Shown one piece after another: positions 44,724-52,673 of a stretch of 64,000 bases of DNA. The notes beneath the pieces were generated by a model that was given only the letters and a program-made list of their open reading frames with translations, made no database searches and was not told the origin of the DNA. This DNA is from Comamonas serinivorans (GTDB lineage Bacteria > Pseudomonadota > Gammaproteobacteria > Burkholderiales > Burkholderiaceae_C): assembly GCF_002158865.1 (NCBI RefSeq), contig NZ_CP021455.1, positions 4,324,501-4,388,500 on the forward strand, read 5' to 3'. The position numbers and the translations under genes are program-made. How positions within the stretch are numbered: the first letter of the stretch is position 1; every line of letters starts with the position of its first letter.

Positions 44724-45454
44724 CGCAGCGCGTGCTGGTCATCGGCGCCTCGCGCGGCCTGGGCCTGGAGTTCGTGCGCCAGTACCGCGAGGCCGGCGAC
44801 GAGGTGCTGGCCACCGCCCGCGATGCCGCCGGCGTGGCGCGCCTGCAGGCGCTGGGCGCCCAGGCCCATGTGCTGGACGTGAGCCGGCCCGGTGCCGTCG
44901 AGACCCTGGTGCCGGTGTTGGCGGCGCAGCCCGTCGATGTGGCCGTGTACGTGGCTGGCGTGTTTCCCGCCGCGAACGCCCACGTGGCCCCCGACCAGGC
45001 CGAGTTCGACCGCGCCATGCACACCAACGTGTGGGGCGCCATGCAGGCGCTGGTGGCCCTGGGCCCGCAGGTGCGGCCGCACGACTCGAGCGCTTCGGCC
45101 TCTGGCCATGCCAGGCCGGGCCATGCCGAGCCGGGCCATTTCCGGCCGGGCCGCTTCGTGTTCATCAGCAGCGAGATGGCCCACATCGGCAGCGTGGACG
45201 GCAGCGATGCCTGGGTCTACCGGGCCAGCAAGGCCGCCTTGAACATGGCCGTGGCCGCCGCCCAGCGTGACTGGCCGGCCCTGTGCCTGGTGGCGCTGTC
45301 GCCCGGCTGGGTACAAACCGACATGGGTGGCAGCGCCGCCCCCTTGACGCCGGCCTTCAGCGTCCGCAGCATGCGCGACACCATCGCCCGCCTCGGAGAC
45401 GCACAACGCGGCGCCTTCCTGAACCACGACGGGCAGGCCTTCGACGGCTGGTAA
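44720..45454 (+). CDS. SDR family oxidoreductase with tandem pentapeptide insert
   Basis: The 244-residue product is a short-chain dehydrogenase: VLVIGASRGLGLEFVRQY at the N-terminus, VAGVFPA in place of the usual NNAG, FVFISSEMAHIGSV and YRASKAALNMAVAAAQRD with the YxxxK pair, and SPGWVQTDMGG. It starts at a GTG overlapping the thiolase stop codon (GTGA). Residues about 129-143 are three copies of a pentapeptide (GHARP, GHAEP, GHFRP) encoded by 3 x 15-bp repeats, placed in a surface loop before the Ser-containing strand. Substrate unknown. Confidence 0.88.
   Translation: MTQRVLVIGASRGLGLEFVRQYREAGDEVLATARDAAGVARLQALGAQAHVLDVSRPGAVETLVPVLAAQPVDVAVYVAGVFPAANAHVAPDQAEFDRAMHTNVWGAMQALVALGPQVRPHDSSASASGHARPGHAEPGHFRPGRFVFISSEMAHIGSVDGSDAWVYRASKAALNMAVAAAQRDWPALCLVALSPGWVQTDMGGSAAPLTPAFSVRSMRDTIARLGDAQRGAFLNHDGQAFDGW
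45104..45148 (+). repeat. In-frame tandem repeat, 3 x 15 bp, in SDR gene
   Basis: Three 15-bp units beginning GGCCAT and ending GCCG or GGCCG lie head to tail. Because the unit is a multiple of three, they add a repeated pentapeptide (GH-x-x-P) without changing frame. Confidence 0.85.
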
Positions 45455-45495
45455 CCCGCAGCCAGCCCCGCCCACCCCGCCCAGGAGCAGCCCCC

Positions 45496-46164
45496 ATGAC
45501 CCTTCGCACCCGTGAGCAGTTGCGCGCCCTCTACGCCCAGCCCGGCGAGCGTGCCCTGCACAAGCAGTTGCCCGCGCTGGACCCGCACGCCACGCGCTTC
45601 ATCGCCCACGCCCCGTTCTGCGTGCTGGCCAGCGCCGGGATGGCGAGTGACGGCACGGCGGGCGCGCTGCTCGACGCCTCGCCCCGCGGCGGCGCGCCCG
45701 GCTTCGTCAAGGTGGTGGACGCGCACACGCTGTGGCTGCCCGACGCCGGTGGCAACAACCGGCTCGACACGCTGGAGAACCTGCTGGACGACCCGCGCTG
45801 CGGCCTGCTGTTCATGATCCCCGGCATGGACGAAACCCTGCGCGTGAACGGCCTGGCCACCCTGCGCGACGACGCCGCCGCCTGCGAGGCCTTTGCCCAC
45901 GAGCGCCAGCGGCCCAAGCTGGTGATCGAGGTGGCCGTGCGCGAGGTCTACCTGCACTGCGCCAAGGCCTTCATGCGCAGCCAGCTGTGGCAGCCCGACA
46001 GCTGGCCGCCGCGCTCGGTCATGCCCACCCTGAACGCCATGATCACCGACCAGATCGGCGCCAGCGCCGCCGGCCCTGAATCCGAAGCCGCCATGCGCGC
46101 GCGCTACCGCGAGCAGTTGGAGCGCGAGGCCACGCCCGACGCGGCCCGTGGCGCCGCCCACTGA
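45496..46164 (+). CDS. PPOX-class FMN-dependent flavoprotein
   Basis: The 222-residue product belongs to the pyridoxamine-5'-phosphate-oxidase-like split-barrel flavoproteins of the MSMEG_1061 type. It contains FIAHAPFCVLASAG, DGTAGALLDASPRGGAPGFVKVVDAHTLWLPDAGGNNRLDTLENLLDDPRCGLLFMIPGMDETLRVNG (strands and FMN-phosphate contacts) and CAKAFMRSQLW. AGGAG precedes the ATG. The natural substrate is not known. It lies 41 bp after the SDR and 8 bp before the DUF695-like gene, so co-transcription is likely. Confidence 0.88.
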   Translation: MTLRTREQLRALYAQPGERALHKQLPALDPHATRFIAHAPFCVLASAGMASDGTAGALLDASPRGGAPGFVKVVDAHTLWLPDAGGNNRLDTLENLLDDPRCGLLFMIPGMDETLRVNGLATLRDDAAACEAFAHERQRPKLVIEVAVREVYLHCAKAFMRSQLWQPDSWPPRSVMPTLNAMITDQIGASAAGPESEAAMRARYREQLEREATPDAARGAAH

Positions 46165-46172
46165 CGCCCCGC

Positions 46173-47264
46173 ATGGCCGGTCTGGCCGCCGAACAGGCGG
46201 AGGCGTTCTGGCAGGCCTTCCGCGCCCATGAGCTGCGGCTGGCGGGCCTGGCCCCCGCCGCGTTCCTGCAGGCGGCCAACGCCCTGCTGCAGCCGGTGGC
46301 CCCCGCGCTGTCGATCGAGCTCGACGCCCAGCCCGCAGCCCACGCGGGCGGCCGCCGCGCCTTGCGCGTGACGGCCCATGGCAACAGCGCCCGCTTTCCC
46401 GACTTGCTGACGCTGGTGCAGCACGCCAGCGGCCTGGCGCTGCACGCGGTGCAGGCCTTTCGCTCGCGCGTGCCACAGACGCGCTTTGCCCTGCAGAAGG
46501 ACGGCCTGAGCCTGGCCACGCACCAGGTCTGGCTGTGCCACCACGACTGCGACGGCCTGGTGGGCCTGCACCTGGCGCTGCCGCCCTGGCCCGCCGAGCA
46601 GCAAGGCCTGGCCCGGCACATGGCGCAGGCGATGCTGGGCCACGTGCTGGGCGAGTGGGACCTGGCGATCCGCGTCGGCCCCATCGCCTTCGTGCCCCGG
46701 CTCGAGCGCCAGCGCGCGCCCTGCCCATTGAGCGAGTATGCAGCCGCCTTCGATGCGTTTTCATCGGGGACCCTGGGATACACCCAAGATTTTCCGCTCG
46801 AGGACGACGGCCCCTGGCGCTTTCAGCCGCTGCACGACGTGCACGACCGACCCCAGCAGCTGCTGGTCATCAACGCAGGCGCCCAGCGCGTGGCCCTGCG
46901 GCCCGAGCTGGGCCACGCCGTCTGGTGGTCGCTGCCGGTGTGGGACGAGGCCAGCCTGGTGCGCGCGCACGAGCTGCAACACGCCGTGGCGCTGCAGCTG
47001 CAGCGGCAGCGCACCGGCGTGCTGGCCCTGGCCACGCTGGAGCAGGGCGAGCGCCGCACCGCCCAATACCAGGCCAGCAGCCCACGCGAGGTGGCGCAGG
47101 CCGTGGCCCGGGCGACGGCGCAGGCCGGCCTGGACGACGCCGATGCCGCCGCGCTGCGCGCCGCCTGGGACCCGCGCTGGCAGCACTACCGCGAGGCCGC
47201 GCGCCTGGGCGAGCAGCTGGCGCAGTCCCCCGACCCGCTGTTCGAGCAGCTCGGCGCGGTCTGA
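46173..47264 (+). CDS. Two-domain protein with DUF695-like C-terminus and in-frame repeat
   Basis: The 363-residue soluble protein appears to have two domains. The N-terminal part (about 1-180) shows the pattern of an uncharacterised family ending LGEWDLAIRVGPIAFVPR. The C-terminal part (about 210-350) resembles DUF695: LLVINAGAQRVALRPELGHAVWWSLPV, then TGVLALATLEQGERRTAQYQ, ending DPRWQHYREA. Between them, residues about 188-204 (EYAAAFDAFSSGTLGYT) are encoded by palindromic repeat copy 16. Assignment to DUF695 is from remembered patterns and should be treated as moderate. No function can be named. It follows the PPOX gene by 8 bp. Confidence 0.7.
   Translation: MAGLAAEQAEAFWQAFRAHELRLAGLAPAAFLQAANALLQPVAPALSIELDAQPAAHAGGRRALRVTAHGNSARFPDLLTLVQHASGLALHAVQAFRSRVPQTRFALQKDGLSLATHQVWLCHHDCDGLVGLHLALPPWPAEQQGLARHMAQAMLGHVLGEWDLAIRVGPIAFVPRLERQRAPCPLSEYAAAFDAFSSGTLGYTQDFPLEDDGPWRFQPLHDVHDRPQQLLVINAGAQRVALRPELGHAVWWSLPVWDEASLVRAHELQHAVALQLQRQRTGVLALATLEQGERRTAQYQASSPREVAQAVARATAQAGLDDADAAALRAAWDPRWQHYREAARLGEQLAQSPDPLFEQLGAV
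46734..46782. repeat. Palindromic repeat copy 16, inside the DUF695-like gene
   Basis: The outer arms are GAGTATG and GATACAC and the inner part is TTCGATGCGTTTTCATCGGG, with CGATG facing CATCG. It lies wholly within the coding sequence, at the boundary of the two domains, and is read through in frame. Confidence 0.78.
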
Positions 47265-47566
47265 GCGCCGGCTTCGGGGCGCCAGCCGATGGGCCGCCGC
47301 GCCCGCTCTGCGCGTCTTGGCCGGCCCAGCCCGACACCGTGCGTTCGCCCCGCCCCGTCGGCCTTCCCACCAAGCCACCGGCCGTCGCCCAGGCCGGCCG
47401 ATCCCGCGCCACGGCCCCCGCAGGCAGGCGGGCCACACCCCGCGGCGAGCGCGTGTGGCGGCGTGGGCACACGCCCTGGGCGCACGCGGGCCAGGCGTCA
47501 TCCTGGCCGCACGTACGCCCCGTCAGCCCCTATCATTCGACACCCCATGACCACTGCGGCGACCGC
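47265..47566. other. Intergenic region upstream of trkA
   Basis: About 300 bp, very GC-rich, with no recognised gene, hairpin with U-tract or repeat copy. The trkA promoter should lie near its 3' end; CCTATCATTCGAC about 40 bp before the start is the only AT-richer patch. Confidence 0.4.
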
Positions 47567-48955
47567 ATGCAAATCATCATTCTGGGCGCCGGCCGCGTTG
47601 GCGAAAGCGTGGCCGAGACCCTGGCCTCGGAACAGAACGACATCACGGTGATCGATCCCGACGGCGCGCGCCTGCGGTCGCTGGAGGACCGCATCGAGGT
47701 GCGCGGCGTCATGGGCGACGGCACCCAGCCGTCGGTGCTGGCCCAGGCCGGAGCCGAACACACCGACCTGTTCATCTCGTGCACGGCCGACGACGCCGTG
47801 AACCTGGTGGCCTGCAAGGTGGCCTACAGCCGCTTCAACATCCCCAAGACCATCGCACGGCTGCGCTCGCAGGAGTTCGTCGAGGGCGAAACCCTGCTGA
47901 CCAAAGAGGGCTTCGCCGTCGACCAGGTGATCTGCCCCGAGGCCTCGGTCACGCGCTACATGCACCAGCTCATCGAGTACCCCGAGGCCCTGCAGGTGCT
48001 GGTGTTCTCGCAGGGGCGCGCGCACCTGGTGGCCGTGCGCGTGGCCACGGGCAGCGAGATGGCGACGCGCACGCTGGCCGAATTCAGCGCCCGCAACCCG
48101 GATTGCCAGCTGCGCCTGGTCGCCGTCTACCGCAACGACAAGGAGATCCCGCTCGACCCGTCGGTGCGCATCTTCCCGGGCGACGAGGTGTTCTTCATCG
48201 TCGACCGCGCGCTGGTGCGCGATGCGCTGCGGCTGATCCGCGGCCCCGAGGTGCCGGTGCGGCGCGTGATGATCGCCGGCGGCGGCCGCGTGGGCAAACG
48301 CCTGGCCGGCAGCCTGGAAGGCATGTGCCAGGTCAAGGTGATCGAGTCCAGCCTGGAGCGCTGCAAGTCGCTGGCCGAAGACCTGCCGTCCGAGATGCTG
48401 GTGCTGCAGGGCGACGCGTCGGACGAGGACCTGCTGGTGGACGAGAACGTGGGTGACATGGACCTCTTCGTGGCCGTGACCAGCGACGACGAGGACAACA
48501 TCATGTCGGCCATGCTGGCCAAGCGCCTGGGTGCCCGCCGCGTGATGGCCATCGTCAACCGCCGCGCCTATGCCGACCTGATCCAGGGCGGCGCCATCGA
48601 CATCGCCGTGTCGCCCGCGCAAGCCGTGATCGGTGAGCTGCTGCGCCAGGTGCGGCGCGGCGCCGTGGCCGCGGTGCACAGCCTGCGCCGGGGCCAGGCC
48701 GAGGCGCTGGAGGGCATTGCCCACGGCGACGCCAAGCATTCGCACCTGGTGGGCCGGCGCATCGAACAGATCAAGCTGCCCGAGGGCGTGCGGTTCGGCG
48801 CCATCGTGCGCACGGTGGACGAGCGCGTCGAGGTGCTGATGCCGCACCACGGCACCGAGATCCAGACCGACGACCACCTGATCCTGTTCCTGCCGCACAA
48901 GCGCCTGGTGCGCGAGGTGGAGAAGCTGTTCCAGGTCAAGGCCACGTTCCTCTGA
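47567..48955 (+). CDS. trkA: Trk system potassium transport regulator TrkA
   Basis: TrkA is the cytoplasmic NAD-binding gating subunit of the Trk potassium uptake system. The 462-residue product has the duplicated layout: first Rossmann RCK domain MQIIILGAGRVGESVAETLASEQNDITVIDPD, a TrkA-C domain, second Rossmann domain RRVMIAGGGRVGKRLAGSLEG (about 232) and a final TrkA-C domain ending VEKLFQVKATFL. The ATG at 47567 begins the glycine-rich motif. Its partner trkH follows after a repeat copy. Confidence 0.96.
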   Translation: MQIIILGAGRVGESVAETLASEQNDITVIDPDGARLRSLEDRIEVRGVMGDGTQPSVLAQAGAEHTDLFISCTADDAVNLVACKVAYSRFNIPKTIARLRSQEFVEGETLLTKEGFAVDQVICPEASVTRYMHQLIEYPEALQVLVFSQGRAHLVAVRVATGSEMATRTLAEFSARNPDCQLRLVAVYRNDKEIPLDPSVRIFPGDEVFFIVDRALVRDALRLIRGPEVPVRRVMIAGGGRVGKRLAGSLEGMCQVKVIESSLERCKSLAEDLPSEMLVLQGDASDEDLLVDENVGDMDLFVAVTSDDEDNIMSAMLAKRLGARRVMAIVNRRAYADLIQGGAIDIAVSPAQAVIGELLRQVRRGAVAAVHSLRRGQAEALEGIAHGDAKHSHLVGRRIEQIKLPEGVRFGAIVRTVDERVEVLMPHHGTEIQTDDHLILFLPHKRLVREVEKLFQVKATFL

Positions 48956-48966
48956 ACGAGCAAGTC

Positions 48967-49016
48967 CAGTATCAGTCGTTTCCCGTTTTGATGAAAACGC
49001 ACACTGCGGCATACCC
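48967..49016. repeat. Palindromic repeat copy 17
   Basis: The outer arms are CAGTATC and GCATACCCC and the inner stem is CCCGTTTT facing AAAACGC. It starts 12 bp after the trkA stop and ends 10 bp before the trkH start, overlapping the place expected for the trkH ribosome-binding site. Confidence 0.85.
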
Positions 49017-49025
49017 CATACCGTC

Positions 49026-50489
49026 ATGAAGCGATTCGACGCTGCCTTCCTGGCCCTGTCCTGGGTCATCATGGCCTTCTCCTTCGCCTTCTGGGTGCCC
49101 ATGGCCTGGGACTTCTTCGGCGAAGCCCACGGCAAGGACACCAAGGTCTGGCTGTGGAGCTTTGCCTTCACCTTCACCACCGGCCTGTGGCTGTGGGAGC
49201 GCACGCGCCGGGCCGCCCGCGAGCTGTCGGTGCGCGACGGCTTTCTGCTCGTGACCCTGGTGTGGGTGGTGCTGCCGGCCTACGCCTGCATCCCGTTCCT
49301 GTTCAAGGTCGAGGGCATCGACTTCACCAACGCCTACTTCGAGGCCATGAGCGGCCTGACCGGCACCGGCGCCACCTCGCTCGCCGGGCTGGACCTGCTG
49401 CCCCTGTCCGTCAACATCTGGCGCTGCTTCATGCAGCTGATCGGCGGCCTGGGCATCATGCTGCTGGCGGTGGCGGTGCTGCCCTTCCTGGGCCTGGGCG
49501 GCATGCAGCTGTACAAGGCGGAGATGCCCGGCCCCATGAAGGACACGCGGCTGACGCCCCGGATTGCCGAAACCGCACGCGGCCTGTGGAGCGTGTACTT
49601 CAGCCTGTCGCTGGTGTGCTTTTTCGCCTACCGCCTGGGCGGCATGAGCTGGGCCGACGCCTTCATGCACATGTGCACAACCGTCGGCCTGGGTGGCCTG
49701 TCGTCGCACGACCAGAGCTTTGCCTACTGGAACTCGCCCACGCTGGAGTGGCTGGCCATCCTGTTCATGCTGCTGTCGGGCATCAGCTTCGCGCGTTACT
49801 TCGTGCTATGGCGCCAGCGCAGCGTGGGCATCCTGACCCGAGACGCCGAAGTGCGGGCCTACATTGCGGTGATGGGGACCTGCATCCTCATCACCCACTT
49901 CGTCTTGCAAAGCACCGAAACCATCGTCTCTCCCGGGGAAGCCTTCCGCACGGCCGCCTTCCAGGTGGTCTCGGTGGCCACGACGACGGGATTCACCACC
50001 GTGGACTATGCGCTTTGGCCGTCGTTCCTGCCGGTTCTGCTGCTGCTGCTGGGCAGCTTCGTCTCTTGCGCGGGATCGACCGGTGGCGGCATCAAGATGA
50101 TCCGCATGCTGGTGCTGGTGCAGGTCGCCCGGCGCGAGCTGGCGCGCATCCTGCACCCGCGCGCGGTGCTGCCGCTGAACTTGGGCAACCGCCCGGTACC
50201 CGAAGACGTGGTCTGGGCCGTGATGGCCTTCATGCTGATCTACTGCAGCACCATCGTGCTGCTGGCCCTGGTGTTGCTGGCGTCGGGTCTCGACATGGTC
50301 ACCGCTTTCACGGCCGTGCTGGGCATGGTCAGCAACGTCGGCCCCGGCCTGGGCCAGGTGGGGCCCGCCGGCAACTTCTCGGTACTGAACGACTTCCAGA
50401 TCTGGGTCTGCTCGCTGGGCATGCTGCTGGGGCGGCTGGAGATGATGTCGGTGCTGGTGCTGTTCACCCCGCGTTTCTGGCGGCGCTGA
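49026..50489 (+). CDS. trkH: Trk system potassium uptake protein TrkH
   Basis: TrkH is the potassium-translocating inner-membrane subunit. The 487-residue product has about ten membrane helices with four selectivity-filter-like pore loops: MSGLTGTGATSL (about 110), CTTVGLGGLSSHD (about 220), VATTTGFTTVDY (about 320) and LGMVSNVGPGLGQVGP (about 440). Length is normal. No clear ribosome-binding site is visible before the ATG at 49026, because the space is taken by repeat copy 17. Translation may depend on RNA folding there (inference). Confidence 0.95.
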   Translation: MKRFDAAFLALSWVIMAFSFAFWVPMAWDFFGEAHGKDTKVWLWSFAFTFTTGLWLWERTRRAARELSVRDGFLLVTLVWVVLPAYACIPFLFKVEGIDFTNAYFEAMSGLTGTGATSLAGLDLLPLSVNIWRCFMQLIGGLGIMLLAVAVLPFLGLGGMQLYKAEMPGPMKDTRLTPRIAETARGLWSVYFSLSLVCFFAYRLGGMSWADAFMHMCTTVGLGGLSSHDQSFAYWNSPTLEWLAILFMLLSGISFARYFVLWRQRSVGILTRDAEVRAYIAVMGTCILITHFVLQSTETIVSPGEAFRTAAFQVVSVATTTGFTTVDYALWPSFLPVLLLLLGSFVSCAGSTGGGIKMIRMLVLVQVARRELARILHPRAVLPLNLGNRPVPEDVVWAVMAFMLIYCSTIVLLALVLLASGLDMVTAFTAVLGMVSNVGPGLGQVGPAGNFSVLNDFQIWVCSLGMLLGRLEMMSVLVLFTPRFWRR

Positions 50490-50500
50490 CCCCTTTACAA

Positions 50501-50552
50501 GCAGTATGACCCGGTTGCCGTTTCTCAATCAACGACCATCGGACCATGCTGC
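50501..50552. repeat. Palindromic repeat copy 18
   Basis: The outer arms are GCAGTATG and CATGCTGC (one change from CATACTGC) and the inner stem is GCCGTTT facing AACGACC. It starts 12 bp after the trkH stop. Confidence 0.8.
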
Positions 50553-50662
50553 ATCCAGCCCATCAACCAGCCAGGCCGTCGGGTTGACCGTCCGGTTCCC
50601 CATCGGGCGGGTCACCCAGCCTGCCGCGCGACTCGCCCGGGGCAGCGGCCGGCGCGGGCCCG

Positions 50663-51364
50663 TCAGACGGCGGCGCTCAGGGTCAGCTTGACCTCGCCCA
50701 GGCCGGCGATCTGGCCTTCCAGCACGTCGCCCACCACCACGGGCCCCACACCTTCGGGCGTGCCCGTCATGATCAGGTCGCCGGGCTGCAGGTGATACAG
50801 GCGCGACAGGTTGGCGATCACCTCGTCCACGTTCCAGATCTGATCGGCCAGGTCACCCGACTGGCGCAGTTGGCCGTTCACGCTCAGCGTGATGGCGCCC
50901 TGCGTCAGCACCCCGGTCTGGGCCACGGGCACCAGGGGCGACACCACGGCCGCGCCCTCGAAGTCCTTGCTGGTGCCCCAGGGACGGCGGGCCTGCTTGG
51001 CCGCGTCCTGCAGGTCGCGGCGCGTCATGTCCAGGCCCACGCCATAGCCCCAGATCACGCTGGCGGCCTCGCTGGTGTCGATGCGGAAGGCCGGCTTGCC
51101 GATGGCGACGACCAGCTCCACCTCGTGGTGAAAGTTCTGCGTCTCGGTGGGGTATGGCAGGGTGGTGCCGCTGGGCACCAGGTGCAGATTGGACTTGTTG
51201 AAGTAGAACGGCGGCTCGCGCGAGGGGTCGGCACCCATCTCGCGCGCGTGCGCGGCGTAGTTGCGGCCCACGCAGAAGATGCGGCGCACGGGGAAGCGCT
51301 GCGAACTGCCCTCGATGGCCAGGCTGACCACGGGCGGAGGGGCGAATGCAAAGGATTCGGACAC
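50663..51364 (-). CDS. Fumarylacetoacetate hydrolase family protein
   Basis: The 233-residue product is a short FAH-fold hydrolase of the acylpyruvase/YcgM type. It contains RRIFCVGRNYAAHAREMG, PFYFNKSNLHLVPSG, FHHEVELVVAIGK (metal-binding Glu residues), GYGVGLDMTRRDLQ and GDLIMTGTPEGVGPVVVGD. These bind a divalent metal and cleave C-C bonds of 1,3-dicarbonyl acids. A GTG start at 51364 preceded by GGGAG is preferred over an ATG 33 bp upstream. It is divergent from the 3-hydroxybutyryl-CoA dehydrogenase. The substrate is not predictable. Confidence 0.92.
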   Translation of the reverse strand: MSESFAFAPPPVVSLAIEGSSQRFPVRRIFCVGRNYAAHAREMGADPSREPPFYFNKSNLHLVPSGTTLPYPTETQNFHHEVELVVAIGKPAFRIDTSEAASVIWGYGVGLDMTRRDLQDAAKQARRPWGTSKDFEGAAVVSPLVPVAQTGVLTQGAITLSVNGQLRQSGDLADQIWNVDEVIANLSRLYHLQPGDLIMTGTPEGVGPVVVGDVLEGQIAGLGEVKLTLSAAV

Positions 51365-51732
51365 GTGAAACTCCCAGTGAAAGCGGTGCACACCCATGCA
51401 CCGACGGCCATCATCGCACGCGGCAAGCGGGCGCCCGCCCCATCCAGCACCACCGGCATGGGCATTGCGCGCACCGCCTAACTGGTCGGGCGCCTGGCAG
51501 CCCGGCTGATGCGCCGAGGCTCACGGCCCGGCCGCGCCGGGTCGCGGCGCCCCGCGCACCGGAGGGGCACGCCAGACCGGTCTAGGCAGCTGCCCCTAGG
51601 CCGCCGCCCCGGCGCCCGGGGGGGTGCGCCCATAATCGGGGGTTGGCCCGAGCCCGGCCATGCCAGGCATGGCGGCGCGACCCGGTCGCGCGGGGCGGCA
51701 TCGGTGACGTGAAGAAGACCAAGGATTCAGAC
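51365..51732. promoter_or_regulatory. Divergent promoter region, FAH protein and 3-hydroxybutyryl-CoA dehydrogenase
   Basis: About 370 bp without a gene. It contains a palindromic patch near 51580-51600 (CTAGG-CAGCTG-CCCCTAG). Otherwise it is GC-rich and lacks a repeat copy. Promoters for both directions are expected but could not be placed. Confidence 0.4.
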
Positions 51733-52587
51733 ATGAGCAAGACCATCCAATCCGTCGGCGTCGTGGGCGCCGGCACCATGGGCAACGGCATCGCCCAAGC
51801 CTTCGCCACCGCCGGCATCCCCGTGGTGATGGTGGACATTTCGCTGGCCGCCGTCGAAAAAGGCCAGGCCACCATCGCCAAGAGCCTGGACCGCCTGGCC
51901 AGCAAGGACAAGATCAGCGAGATCGACGCCGATGCCGCCAAGGGCCGCATCCTGGGCACGACGGATTACAGCAAGCTCAAGGGCGCCGACCTGGTGATCG
52001 AGGCCGCGACCGAGAACTTCGACATCAAGGTGCAGATCCTCAAGCAGATCAACGGCATCGTCGGCGACGACACCATCATCGCCACCAACACCTCGTCGAT
52101 CTCCATCACGGCCCTGGCCGCCACGGTGACGCATCCTGAGCGCTTCATCGGCCTGCACTTCTTCAACCCCGTGCCCATGATGGCGCTGGTCGAGGTGATC
52201 CGCGGCCTGCAGAGCAACGACGTCACGCACGCCGCCGTCGAAGACGTGGCCGGCCGCCTGAACAAGACCGCCATCACGGTGAAGAACGCCCCGGGCTTCG
52301 TGGTCAACCGCATCCTGGTGCCCATGATCAACGAGGCCTTCTTCGTGCTGGCCGAAGGCCTGGCCACGGCAGAGGACATCGACACCGGCATGCGCCTGGG
52401 TTGCAACCACCCCATCGGCCCGCTGGCCCTGGCCGACATGATCGGCCTGGACGTGTGCCTGTCGGTGCTCGAGGTCTACCTGCGCGAGCTGGGCGACAGC
52501 AAGTACCGCCCCTGCCCGCTGCTCAAGGAAATGGTGGCCGCCGGCCGCCTGGGCCGCAAGACCGGCCAGGGCGTCTACCACTACTGA
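51733..52587 (+). CDS. 3-hydroxybutyryl-CoA dehydrogenase
   Basis: The enzyme interconverts 3-hydroxybutyryl-CoA and acetoacetyl-CoA with NAD(P). The 284-residue protein has the N-terminal dinucleotide fold QSVGVVGAGTMGNGIAQAFATAG, then NTSSISITALA, the signature HPERFIGLHFFNPVPMMALVEVI (catalytic His and Asn region) and the C-terminal helical domain with GFVVNRILVPMINEAFFVL and KTGQGVYHY. The ATG at 51733 (MSKTIQSVG) begins the fold. Together with the thiolase 8 kb upstream it serves short-chain acyl-CoA metabolism, though the two are not in one operon. Confidence 0.95.
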   Translation: MSKTIQSVGVVGAGTMGNGIAQAFATAGIPVVMVDISLAAVEKGQATIAKSLDRLASKDKISEIDADAAKGRILGTTDYSKLKGADLVIEAATENFDIKVQILKQINGIVGDDTIIATNTSSISITALAATVTHPERFIGLHFFNPVPMMALVEVIRGLQSNDVTHAAVEDVAGRLNKTAITVKNAPGFVVNRILVPMINEAFFVLAEGLATAEDIDTGMRLGCNHPIGPLALADMIGLDVCLSVLEVYLRELGDSKYRPCPLLKEMVAAGRLGRKTGQGVYHY

Positions 52588-52673
52588 GGCGGACTCGGCG
52601 GCGTGTGCCGGCCGCCGTGCCCCCACGGCCGCTGGCGCATGATCCGCGCTTTCCCCATCGCGACGGCTGCACC

